Assembly: GCA_038524795.1 (NCBI GenBank) | Contig: JBCBIJ010000009.1 | Coordinates: 1-64,000 of the forward strand | Source of the DNA: CALBPI01 sp038524795 | GTDB taxonomy: Bacteria; Pseudomonadota; Gammaproteobacteria; Steroidobacterales; Woeseiaceae | Direction of reading: 5' to 3' | Length of the DNA: 64,000 nucleotides | Shown: positions 53,074 to 59,464 of the stretch, in pieces | How positions within the stretch are numbered: position 1 is the stretch's first letter | Layout: each line of letters opens with the position of its first letter | Translations under genes and position numbers: made by a program | Notes under the pieces: model-generated | Databases searched by the model: none | The model's input: the letters and a program-made list of their open reading frames with translations, nothing else | What the model was told of the DNA's origin: nothing

Positions 53074-53098
53074 GATCTTTAACAATGCGGATTGTGTG
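53074..53098 (+). repeat. 25-base repeat, boxA-like, inverted partner at 57824-57848
   Basis: The 25 bases start GATCTTTAACAATG and end GGATTGTGTG. The core TCTTTAACA resembles boxA antitermination sites in rRNA operon leaders. A copy differing at one base occurs in the opposite orientation at 57824-57848. Here it lies upstream of the tRNA array, so antitermination through the following structures is possible. Confidence 0.7.
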
Positions 53099-53104
53099 AA
53101 TAAC

Positions 53105-53169
53105 GGGGCAGTGTTGCGAACAGCAGTGTCTACAGACCCACTGCGCACCCAACACCGGGTGCCTGCCCC
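53105..53169 (+). ncRNA. Structured RNA hairpin candidate
   Basis: Nested complementary segments form a long imperfect stem: GGGGCA (53105-53110) with TGCCCC (53164-53169), GTGTTG (53111-53116) with CAACAC (53150-53155), and GCAGTG (53123-53128) with CACTGC (53139-53144). Several independent stems nested in 65 bases are unlikely by chance. It precedes the tRNA array; role unknown. Confidence 0.45.
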
Positions 53170-53180
53170 AACTCCATTCA

Positions 53181-53312
53181 CCGTCATTGCGAGGCGCCGA
53201 AGGCGCCGCGGCGAACCTTTGACGCCAAAGTGCGGTCTGAGAGATTGCCACGCTTCGCTCGCAATGACTCGAAGCGTCGCTCGCAATGACTCGAAGCGTC
53301 GCTCGCGATGAC
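53181..53312. repeat. Dispersed palindromic repeat with tandem 22-mer
   Basis: The element begins CGTCATTGCGAGGCGCC and ends with CGATGACGG in the opposite sense, so its ends are inverted. Its right part holds 2.5 copies of a 22-base unit (53257-53278, 53279-53300, partial 53301-53312), each containing CTCGCAATGAC. Related copies are at 54540-54627 and 57791-57817. It looks like a REP-type intergenic repeat. Confidence 0.75.
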
Positions 53313-53351
53313 GGTGAATGACCCGCACCACGTCAAACGTGGTGCATCCCC

Positions 53352-53426
53352 GGGGGATTAGTTCACTGGTAGAACACCGTCCTTGCAAGACGGCCGTACA
53401 CGGTTCGATTCCGTGATCCTCCACCA
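53352..53426 (+). tRNA. tRNA-Ala(TGC)
   Basis: The cloverleaf has acceptor GGGGGAT/ATCCTCC with the G3-U70 pair that defines alanine tRNA, D stem GTTC/GAAC, anticodon stem CCGTC/GACGG with loop CTTGCAA (anticodon TGC), T arm CACGG-TTCGATT-CCGTG, and encoded CCA. It is the most standard member of the array. Confidence 0.92.
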
Positions 53427-53898
53427 TATTCCGGGTTATCGGCTTCGGCCGAGACCCTGTTTAGCGGCCTGGCGCTGCTAACCGTCGGTAACGGCGGGAA
53501 AGGAACGCGACCATGGCGTTTCGCCGGGGCAAGTGCTTCGGTCGATCCAGGCAAGTTCGGCCTCAGATTCTTCGGCGTCAGTCGGAGATAGCGGCGAAGC
53601 GATGCGCGGAAGTAGCGCGACTCAAGCACCGGCCCAGGCCGGGAATGCCGGTCCGCGAAAGACCACGTGGTGGTGCAACCCGCGACACCGACATCGGCAA
53701 CCGTGAGGGGTAACGAATAGTGCAGATCAGTGCGAGCTTTGCAGGCGAGCGCGACTGTGCAGAGGGTAAGGGTTCTGGGCGTCAACCAGCGTCCTTGCCA
53801 TCGGTCCAGTAACCGGCAGGTGAACGACACTCGGCGTGTTGTATTTCGTCATCCAAAAGGTGGCGAAGCGACTGAGACGCGCACGTCGCAATGGAACT
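53427..53898 (+). other. Non-coding spacer inside the tRNA array
   Basis: No gene is recognised in these 472 bases. A UUCG hairpin (TCGGC 53439-53443 with GCCGA 53448-53452, outer GGGT/ACCC 53433-53436 and 53454-53457) directly follows the tRNA-Ala and may mark its 3' boundary. Open frames here have tRNA-antisense composition and look spurious. Confidence 0.5.
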
Positions 53899-53970
53899 TC
53901 GTCAGAAGCTCAATGGTTGAGCATTCGAATCCAACTCGAAAGGCTGCAGGTTCGAATCCTGCTTGACGCA
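53899..53970 (+). tRNA. tRNA-Trp(CCA), divergent, no encoded CCA
   Basis: The cloverleaf has acceptor TCGTCAG/TTGACGC with a mismatch at position 1-72 and a G-U pair at 7-66, D stem GCTC/GAGC, anticodon stem TTCGA/TCGAA with loop ATCCAAC (anticodon CCA), and T arm GCAGG-TTCGAAT-CCTGC. The 3' end reads ACCC rather than ACCA. It differs strongly from the usual bacterial tRNA-Trp. Confidence 0.7.
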
Positions 53971-54363
53971 CCCACAAGTGCAACGCAAAGACGCGTCTCG
54001 GCATGCATCGAAAATGGCTTAAGGCCGAAGCCCTCGGGTAATTCGGCGGTCGAAACAGTCGCAAGCTGTGGCGACCTTGGCAGCAAGCCGCACGGTTGAG
54101 TAGCCCTCATTTAGAGCTCGCAAGGCTCACGGTAAGCAAACTGCCGACTAGATGTACGCGACGAGTGACTCGCCACACTCTCAGAAAAGGCAGTCATGAT
54201 CGGTTACCTGCAAGCTCGCCACCGCGAGTTGCAGGTGGACACGCAGGCAACCGCCGCATGCAAGCGGCGGGTACTCCTGCAAGAGGCCGATCGCACACGG
54301 TGTAGTCTCAGCCGTTCTCTTTCCGCCAACGCTGCTCGATACGAGTTGCGTGGCGCCGCATTT
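53971..54363 (+). other. Non-coding spacer with hairpins inside the tRNA array
   Basis: This 393-base spacer has no gene I can support. Apart from the two stem-loops listed at 54206-54280, I see no tRNA signature. Open frames on either strand have no family resemblance. Confidence 0.4.
54206..54280 (+). ncRNA. Two adjacent stem-loops, structured RNA candidate
   Basis: ACCTGCAA (54206-54213) and CTCG (54215-54218) pair with CGAG (54225-54228) and TTGCAGGT (54229-54236), leaving a one-base bulge. Next, GCAGG (54243-54247) pairs with CCTGC (54276-54280) around CCGCCGC (54251-54257) and GCGGCGG (54264-54270). The tandem arrangement suggests a small non-coding RNA expressed with the array. Confidence 0.45.
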
Positions 54364-54438
54364 GATCCCGTCGGCTAATGGTTAGGCCGCGAGGCTTTCA
54401 ACCTCGAAATGCGAGTTCGATTCTCGCCGGGATCACCA
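54364..54438 (+). tRNA. tRNA-Glu(TTC)
   Basis: The acceptor is GATCCCG/CGGGATC. The D stem has only GGC/GCC as firm pairs. The anticodon stem is CGAGG/CCTCG with loop CTTTCAA (anticodon TTC), and the T arm is GCGAG-TTCGATT-CTCGC. CCA is encoded. It lies two bases before the tRNA-Ile. Confidence 0.88.
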
Positions 54439-54440
54439 GC

Positions 54441-54513
54441 AGACCAGTAGCTCAGCCGGTAGAGCGCACGCCTGATATGCGTGAGGTCGCGTGTTCAAGT
54501 CACGCCTGGTCGA
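54441..54513 (+). tRNA. tRNA-Ile(GAT), no encoded CCA
   Basis: The acceptor is AGACCAG/CTGGTCG with an A-G mismatch at the first pair. D stem GCTC/GAGC, anticodon stem CACGC/GCGTG with loop CTGATAT (anticodon GAT), T arm GCGTG-TTCAAGT-CACGC. The 3' end is ACTA, so CCA must be added. Confidence 0.8.
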
Positions 54514-54539
54514 CTAAACACCGTCATCGCCAGCATTCA

Positions 54540-54627
54540 CCGTCATCGCGAGCGAAGCGCGGCGATCTCATGACGCCCGCGCGTGCCCGGAGAGATTGCC
54601 GCGGCGCCTTCGGCGCCTCGCAATGAC
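54540..54627. repeat. Dispersed palindromic repeat, second copy
   Basis: The ends CGTCATCGCGAG (54540-54551) and CTCGCAATGACG (54616-54627) are near-perfect inverted repeats, with an inner palindrome around GGCGCCTTCGGCGCC. It matches the element at 53181-53312 and separates tRNA-Ile from tRNA-Lys. Confidence 0.75.
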
Positions 54628-54638
54628 GCAAACCCCCT

Positions 54639-54713
54639 GAATCGATAGCTCAACTGCAGAGCACCCGGCTCTTACCCGGGAGGTTGCGAGGTCGAAACTC
54701 GCTCGATTCACCA
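54639..54713 (+). tRNA. tRNA-Lys(CTT)
   Basis: The acceptor is GAATCGA/TCGATTC, fully paired. D stem GCTC/GAGC, anticodon stem CCCGG/CCGGG with loop CTCTTAC (anticodon CTT), T arm GCGAG-GTCGAAA-CTCGC with an unusual GTCGAAA loop in place of TTCGAAT. CCA is encoded. Confidence 0.85.
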
Positions 54714-54718
54714 ATCCT

Positions 54719-54793
54719 GGCCCGGTAGCTCAACAGTAGAGCGCCGCTCTCACAAAGCGGAGGCCGGCGGTGCGACTCCGCCCCGGGCGACCA
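54719..54793 (+). tRNA. tRNA-Val(CAC)
   Basis: The acceptor is GGCCCGG/CCGGGCG with a G-G mismatch at the first pair. D stem GCTC/GAGC, anticodon stem CCGCT/AGCGG with loop CTCACAA (anticodon CAC), T arm GGCGG-TGCGACT-CCGCC with a non-standard loop. CCA is encoded and a T-run follows. Confidence 0.8.
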
Positions 54794-54934
54794 TTTTTGA
54801 CCGTAAGCCGTCATACCGAGGTCTGAAGTGACGCCAAGTTCAGCGGTCCGGGTTCTTTGAATTCCCGGCTGGCACGCCGACGCTAACCATCGCAACGCGT
54901 GTACCGAGCGTAACGCCACCTCATATCGCCAACC

Positions 54935-55008
54935 ACGAAATTAGCTCAGTTGGATAGAGCATACGACGTGAAATCGTAAGGTCGAAGGTTCGACTCCTTC
55001 ATTTCGAC
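54935..55008 (+). tRNA. tRNA-like gene with abnormal anticodon loop (TGA, G33)
   Basis: All arms have standard lengths: acceptor ACGAAAT/ATTTCGA with an A-A mismatch at the first pair, D stem GCTC/GAGC, anticodon stem TACGA/TCGTA and T arm GAAGG-TTCGACT-CCTTC. The loop is CGTGAAA, placing TGA as anticodon with G instead of the near-universal U at position 33. TGA would read serine UCA, but the variable arm is short, unlike serine tRNA. No CCA is encoded. It may not decode normally. Confidence 0.65.
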
Positions 55009-55045
55009 TCTGGCCTTAAACGCCAAAAAGGTTAGGACGCAAGTC

Positions 55046-55070
55046 CGCGGTTCGAATCCGCGCCCTGGCA
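55046..55070 (+). pseudogene. tRNA 3'-end remnant
   Basis: A perfect T arm (CGCGG-TTCGAAT-CCGCG, 55046-55062) is followed by seven acceptor-like bases CCCTGGC and A. No matching 5' acceptor, D arm or anticodon arm lies at the right distance, and the 49 bases from the only GCC-type partner (55022) are too few. It is probably a truncated tRNA. Confidence 0.5.
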
Positions 55071-55381
55071 GGGCTACTGCCACCACCGCGGCGGCATCCG
55101 GCGCGCGCGATCTGCCTGGGGCTTGCCGTAGGCGGGCGCGCGCGCAGCAACGCCCTCGCCGGTTCGCGTGTTGATCGACGCGCCCGATGAACTTCCCGGC
55201 CCACTCCCGGCCTTGCCGCACTTCGGTGCAACAGGCTCGGACGCCGCCGCGTCGTTCTTCCGGCCGTCGCTCACCGTGGGCCCGCCTGATCGCTGTGGAT
55301 GTCGCCGCATCCCATTCCCGCGTATCGAATGTCTCGATGCGCTTCTTATAACCACCCCACGACGACAAAGGAGGTGCACTG
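55071..55381 (+). other. GC-rich gap before the slipin gene
   Basis: I see no gene, tRNA or clear terminator in these 311 bases. The last part carries an excellent Shine-Dalgarno AAAGGAGG (55369-55376) serving the ATG at 55382. Competing open frames on both strands look random. Confidence 0.4.
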
Positions 55382-55528
55382 ATGACGAAGGGCGCAAGCC
55401 ACAACAGCCGGGTTCATTCCTGGGTTCGCCAACGCAACGAGCAGGCACTTGCTTTGGCTCGAGGCAGCAACTCGCGACCCGAACCGGTAACAACAACCAA
55501 GTCCAAGACCAACCAAGGAGAACGCAAG

Positions 55529-56668
55529 ATGTTTTTCGCAAAGTTCATCGTGCGCAAGCACGAGCGTGCACTCCTGTTCCGTGACGGCGACTTCGTCAAG
55601 TTCCTCGAACCTGGCGTGCACCGTTTCGTGACTGTGTTGCACACCTACGCCGTCGAACGCTTCGACATCACGGTGCCGCGCTTCGCCCACCGCCTGCAGG
55701 ACTTCCTCGTGGAGCACTACGCAGAAGATGTCGCCCGCTACTTTGACGTCGTCACAACCAGCGCCGACGAGATCGCCGTGGTCTACCACGACGAGCGCGT
55801 CACGCAGATCTCGGCCCAGGCCACGCGCCATCTTTTCCCCAAGGGTGTGCGCAGCATTCGCGTCGAGCGCTACGCGGTCCGCGAGGACCTCGACGTCGAC
55901 GCCCGCCTGGCCAAGCGCCTGCTGGCCGGCAACGACCCGACGCTCAAGGCAATCGCTGACAAGGCGATCTACGCGCGCGTCGTGCCCGACGGTCACATCG
56001 GTCTGCTGTACGTCGATGGTGAACTCGCGCGCTCGCTGGCACCGGGCTTCCACGCGTTCTTCGCTGTGGAGCGCACGGTGGCGGTGTCGCTCTTCGACAC
56101 CCGCGTGCAGACACTGGAAGTGTCGGGTCAGGAAATCCTGACCAAGGACAAGGTTGCTGTTCGCATCAACCTGACCGCGACCTACCAGTACGCCGATGTC
56201 GAAGCCGCTGTGCGTGAAACCAAGGACCCGCTCGACCACCTGTACAAGGAAGTGCAGTTCGGTCTGCGCGGTGCCGTGGGTACACGCACACTCGATGCGC
56301 TGCTCGAGGACAAGACGGTCATCGACACGTCGGTGGCCAAGCACCTCGCGGAGCACTTCGAGGCCATTGGCATCACCGTGAAGTCGGTGGGCGTCAAGGA
56401 CATCATCTTGCCTGGTGACATGAAGATGCTGCTTGGCCAGGTGGTGGAGGCCGAAAAGGCCGCACAGGCCAACGTGATCCGCCGCCGTGAAGAAACGAAC
56501 GCCACGCGTTCGCTGCTCAACACGGCCAAGGTCATGGAGACCAACGCTGTCGCCCTGCGTCTCAAGGAACTGGAGACGCTGGAAAAGATCACCGACAAGA
56601 TCGGCAATATCTCGGTCTACGGTGGCCTCGATGGTGTGCTGAACGATCTTGTTCGCATGAACAAGTGA
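55529..56668 (+). CDS. Slipin (SPFH/band 7 family) protein
   Basis: The 379-residue product begins MFFAKFIVRKHERALLFRDG. It has SPFH-domain features (VDGELARSLAPGFHAFFAVE, VSGQEILTKDKVAVRINLTA, TLDALLEDKTVID) and a C-terminal coiled coil (EKAAQANVIRRREETNATRS). There is no N-terminal membrane helix, as in the soluble-looking slipins. The ATG 55529 has AAGGAG nine bases before it. A second in-frame ATG at 55382, with AAAGGAGG, would add 49 mostly hydrophilic residues, so two forms may exist. Slipin genes of this type occur next to tRNA and RNA-repair genes elsewhere; rtcB itself is not in the window. Confidence 0.85.
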   Translation: MFFAKFIVRKHERALLFRDGDFVKFLEPGVHRFVTVLHTYAVERFDITVPRFAHRLQDFLVEHYAEDVARYFDVVTTSADEIAVVYHDERVTQISAQATRHLFPKGVRSIRVERYAVREDLDVDARLAKRLLAGNDPTLKAIADKAIYARVVPDGHIGLLYVDGELARSLAPGFHAFFAVERTVAVSLFDTRVQTLEVSGQEILTKDKVAVRINLTATYQYADVEAAVRETKDPLDHLYKEVQFGLRGAVGTRTLDALLEDKTVIDTSVAKHLAEHFEAIGITVKSVGVKDIILPGDMKMLLGQVVEAEKAAQANVIRRREETNATRSLLNTAKVMETNAVALRLKELETLEKITDKIGNISVYGGLDGVLNDLVRMNK

Positions 56669-56680
56669 GTTTGGCGAAAC

Positions 56681-56719
56681 CGCGGCGGGGTGCGCATGCA
56701 ACGTGCGCGCCCCGCCGCG
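56681..56719 (+). terminator. GC-rich hairpin between slipin and tRNA-Arg
   Basis: A 10-bp stem CGCGGCGGGG (56681-56690) pairs with CCCCGCCGCG (56710-56719) and encloses GCGCA/TGCGC. It is followed by only CTTTA, so it may terminate weakly or serve as a processing site before the tRNA. Confidence 0.5.
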
Positions 56720-56723
56720 CTTT

Positions 56724-56799
56724 ACGGCCGTAGCTCAACGGACAGAGTCCAACCTTGCGAAGGTTGAGGGTGCAGGTTCAAATCCTGCCGGCCGTTCCA
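56724..56799 (+). tRNA. tRNA-Arg(GCG)
   Basis: The acceptor is ACGGCCG/CGGCCGT, fully paired. D stem GCTC/GAGT, anticodon stem CAACC/GGTTG with loop TTGCGAA (anticodon GCG), T arm GCAGG-TTCAAAT-CCTGC. Discriminator T and encoded CCA are followed by a T-run (terminator-like). A GCG anticodon is unusual in bacteria, which normally use ACG for CGN codons. Confidence 0.82.
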
Positions 56800-56813
56800 T
56801 TTTTTTGGCGTGC

Positions 56814-57695
56814 TCAATGGGTAGCGCGTCGCAACGGCCGGATGGTCCGGCATTTTGGCGTGTCGACATCAGGCGCGTCACTGAGCCGTGCCGGAAACTT
56901 CATGACGTAGCGGAAATCGAGGTCCGTACGGCCATCCGGCAGGGGTGTGAGCTCGGCCAGCGAGCGGACGTTGCCCTCACCGAAGATATCGCTTTCGATA
57001 TCACAGGCGATGTTGATAAAGACGGCGCCATTGGAGAATTCGAAACTACCACCCACAGGGCCCGCGGTGACGGGAATGCTGGACTTGTAACGCAGCGTAT
57101 CAAGCAGCCGGCCGCGATGGTCAAACATCCGGTACTCACCGAACACGAATTGCGTCCCGGCGGGCAGCACGATGCCGTCCTCGCCGCCGTAGGTGCCGCG
57201 AACCACGTAGTCGCTATCCAGCGTGACGAAGTAGCCATCGTCGAACAACGCGATGCGCGTCATGGGCATCTTGTGGCGCCATTGCGGCACGTTCTGGGCG
57301 TCAATGCCGTAAACCTGGTGCGTCGAGCCCTCGCCCGTCTTGAGCGGGAACACGTTGGCATCACCATCAGGGCCCGAAATGACCTGCAGGTCCGGGTTGC
57401 CCGGATCAAAGTCGAGCCCAAAGCGTTCACGAAAGAAGTGGTAGGCAGACTCGCGGTACGCAAACGTGTTGCGATCCGAGTCGATGGGCAGGAAGACAGG
57501 CCCCTCCACGATCTCGTCGATCAGGTAAACGATCAGGGTTTCATAAACGCCATGCTCGGCGTAGGGCGTCTCGCACTGGCGCGACGGACCGGACGCCGTG
57601 TTGGTATCGCCCGCCAACGCGGGGATTGCGAACAGCGCGGCGAGCGCACCGATGAGTCTTCCTGACAAGAACTGATAGGCAGTTGGGGTGCGCAT
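56814..57695 (-). CDS. Secreted protein, unknown family
   Basis: The 293-residue product has a signal peptide ending AIPALA. The mature protein is mostly beta (VYETLIVYLIDEIVEGPVFL, RIALFDDGYFVTLDSDYVVRG, QFVFGEYRMFDHRGRLLDTL) with four Cys residues. GGAGAG precedes ATG 57695 on the minus strand. It is convergent with tRNA-Arg and divergent from the HNH gene. I recognise no family; it may be unrelated to the RNA cluster. Confidence 0.6.
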   Translation of the reverse strand: MRTPTAYQFLSGRLIGALAALFAIPALAGDTNTASGPSRQCETPYAEHGVYETLIVYLIDEIVEGPVFLPIDSDRNTFAYRESAYHFFRERFGLDFDPGNPDLQVISGPDGDANVFPLKTGEGSTHQVYGIDAQNVPQWRHKMPMTRIALFDDGYFVTLDSDYVVRGTYGGEDGIVLPAGTQFVFGEYRMFDHRGRLLDTLRYKSSIPVTAGPVGGSFEFSNGAVFINIACDIESDIFGEGNVRSLAELTPLPDGRTDLDFRYVMKFPARLSDAPDVDTPKCRTIRPLRRATH

Positions 57696-57790
57696 AGTCT
57701 CTCTCCTGTGACTGCGGCATATGACCAAGGCACTTCGATACTGTCGCCTTGTACGGCCGAGTCTCATCAGGCCGCATTCCATCTCCCGCG

Positions 57791-57817
57791 CCGTCATTGC
57801 CGGCTTGCAATGACGAC
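57791..57817. repeat. Short palindromic repeat, third copy of the dispersed family
   Basis: CGTCATTGC and GCAATGACG face each other across CGGCTT. The sequence shares CGTCATTGC with the elements at 53181 and 54540. Confidence 0.65.
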
Positions 57818-57823
57818 CCCACG

Positions 57824-57848
57824 CACACAATCCGCATTGCTAAAGATC
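57824..57848 (-). repeat. 25-base repeat, inverted copy
   Basis: On the minus strand it reads GATCTTTAGCAATG to GGATTGTGTG, differing at one base from 53074-53098. It lies between the secreted-protein gene and the HNH gene, next to the palindromic repeat at 57791. Confidence 0.7.
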
Positions 57849-57868
57849 GCCAATTGAAGAGCGAGATC

Positions 57869-58453
57869 ATGAACGCCAAGATCCTCAAGCTGGATGTCGG
57901 TGGCCGCCCCATCGCGTGGATCACGCGTGAAGCGGGCGCCCTGCACTACTGCCGCGACCAGGTTGCCTGGGAAGCCGGTATCGACTTCGTGCGCCTGCGC
58001 GGTGGCATTGCGCGCCGCACGGGCCGCCGCTCCGTGCTGCAGGTGTCAACAATCATCGCCACGCACGGTGTGAACCGCCAGGTGGACCTGCTCCACGACG
58101 TTCCGGCGCTGACCAACCGACGCCTGTTTCGTCGCGACGACTACACCTGTCTGTACTGCGGCGAACAGTTTTGGGAATTCGACCTGACGCGCGACCACGT
58201 GATCCCCGTGTCACGTGGCGGCGCAGATTCCTGGGACAACGTGGTGACAGCATGTCGGGCCTGCAACCAGCGCAAGGCCGATCGGTCGCTCGATGAATGC
58301 GAAGCGATCGGCATCCGGCTGCTGGCCGTGCCCTTTGTGCCCAACCGCGCAGAGGGCCTGATCCTGGCCAACCGCGAGATCCTCGCAGACCAGATGGACT
58401 TTCTGCGCAGCTTTGCGGGTGAGCTATCTGATCCTTATGAGGACGATGACTGA
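57869..58453 (+). CDS. HNH endonuclease
   Basis: The 194-residue product has an HNH domain of the zinc-finger type in its C-terminal half: FRRDDYTCLYCGEQF (CxxC 94-97), DLTRDHVIPVSRGGADSWDN with the catalytic His, and VTACRACNQRKADRSLDEC (second CxxC). The N-terminal half (LDVGGRPIAWITREAGALHY) is shared by the McrA-like/phage-associated HNH branch. ATG 57869 is chosen; the frame extends upstream without signal. It may cleave DNA or RNA. Its position next to slipin and tRNA genes is seen in other genomes from memory, but needs checking. Confidence 0.82.
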   Translation: MNAKILKLDVGGRPIAWITREAGALHYCRDQVAWEAGIDFVRLRGGIARRTGRRSVLQVSTIIATHGVNRQVDLLHDVPALTNRRLFRRDDYTCLYCGEQFWEFDLTRDHVIPVSRGGADSWDNVVTACRACNQRKADRSLDECEAIGIRLLAVPFVPNRAEGLILANREILADQMDFLRSFAGELSDPYEDDD

Positions 58454-58471
58454 TGCCGAAAGGCCACAACC

Positions 58472-58505
58472 CCGGGCGGCGGCGCCCCTGCGCGCCGCCG
58501 CCCGG
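58472..58505 (+). terminator. Strong GC hairpin after the HNH gene
   Basis: A perfect 14-bp stem (58472-58485 with 58492-58505, CCGGGCGGCGGCGC) with a six-base loop lies 18 bases after the stop codon. It lacks a T-tract, so it may be an attenuator or RNA stabiliser before the next gene. Confidence 0.5.
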
Positions 58506-58534
58506 ACTGTAACCCACACCCACAGATACCCATC

Positions 58535-59455
58535 ATGAACCTCGAAGACGCCAACGAGATCATCGACTGCCTACCCAAGGGAGAAACGCCGTTCTGGTAC
58601 TTCCGTGACCGTTATGCCGTGCTGCTGTTGTCGATGCTGGGCGCGTCCGTCACAAAACGGGCGCTCAAAGGCTCGCCCTTCGCTCAACTGCTCGACAAGG
58701 CGGTGGTCAAGACTGTGCTTGCCGAACACCGCGGGCGCGCCGTGCCGCGCGAGGCGCTCGAGTGCCTCGTTGCCGCGTCGCCGGAGACGTACTCACTGAC
58801 GCTCACGACCTGGGGCGGCGGGCGCCACAACTGGGTACAAACCACACGGCGCGGCTACAGCCTGGTGCTGCAGCTCAACTTCCCACCCGAGCACGACATG
58901 GCCTACCGACATCTCGTCGACCCAGGTGGCCGTATGCCGCTCGTCTACTACGACCACCCAGTGGTCGAGAACCGGCGCGCCACGCTGGCCTGGGCGCGTA
59001 TGGACATCGACTTCGAACACAACGAAGCGCTGATCGAAGAAATCCAGACCGACTGGATGCGGAAGGCACGCGCGATGCGCACCTACGCCGACCGCGCTCG
59101 TGGCAAGACCGTGTACTTTCGAGGGCTGCGCGCCGACAAAGCCAACATCATGCGTTACTGCGACGAGGAGCTCAGCAAACACCAGCACTGGGACGAGGCC
59201 ATGCTGTCCGCCGTGCTGTGGTTCCTGCGCTGCGAACTCGGCGTGCGCACAATCTTCTACCACACGCACGACTCAGGCGCGGCGCTCAAGCGAACCGGCG
59301 ACCGCAAGCCACCCCGCTCGCTATATACACGGCTACCAAAGCGATTCTGCTTTCGTGAAACGACACGCAGGCCCGCATTCATGCGCGGCGGGATGAAGAC
59401 ACACTGCACGAAGCGTGCGGTTGCCGATGCGCGGTTCCAGGTGTTGGAGCTGTAG
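58535..59455 (+). CDS. Unknown protein, EIQTDW motif
   Basis: The 306-residue product is soluble and has no clear family that I can name. Residues 169-174 read EIQTDW, a motif reminiscent of EIQSDW in phage-associated polyvalent proteins. The C-terminal half has DEAMLSAVLWFLRCELGVRTIFYHTHDSG, then a basic tail (RKPPRSLYTRLPKRFCF, TTRRPAFMRGGMKTHC). The N-terminal 70 residues are helical. It is preceded by the hairpin at 58472 and has a weak Shine-Dalgarno. A link to the HNH gene and phage biology is possible. Confidence 0.6.
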   Translation: MNLEDANEIIDCLPKGETPFWYFRDRYAVLLLSMLGASVTKRALKGSPFAQLLDKAVVKTVLAEHRGRAVPREALECLVAASPETYSLTLTTWGGGRHNWVQTTRRGYSLVLQLNFPPEHDMAYRHLVDPGGRMPLVYYDHPVVENRRATLAWARMDIDFEHNEALIEEIQTDWMRKARAMRTYADRARGKTVYFRGLRADKANIMRYCDEELSKHQHWDEAMLSAVLWFLRCELGVRTIFYHTHDSGAALKRTGDRKPPRSLYTRLPKRFCFRETTRRPAFMRGGMKTHCTKRAVADARFQVLEL

Positions 59456-59464
59456 GCGTTGGCG

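Noticed and set aside
53363..53830. Minus-strand open frame of 155 codons across tRNA-Ala and its spacer
   Set aside because: Its start is antisense to the tRNA and gives the typical spurious translation of tRNA sequence; no homology.
54868..54886. Sigma-54 promoter before the slipin region (TGGCAC)
   Set aside because: The GG to GC distance is one base short and the second element does not match TTGC.
55346..56701. Minus-strand open frame of 451 codons opposite the slipin gene
   Set aside because: It is a mirror of the slipin codons and has no recognisable domain; slipin motifs are on the plus strand.
49203..59455. Complete prophage
   Set aside because: No integrase, terminase, capsid, portal, tail or lysis gene is present.
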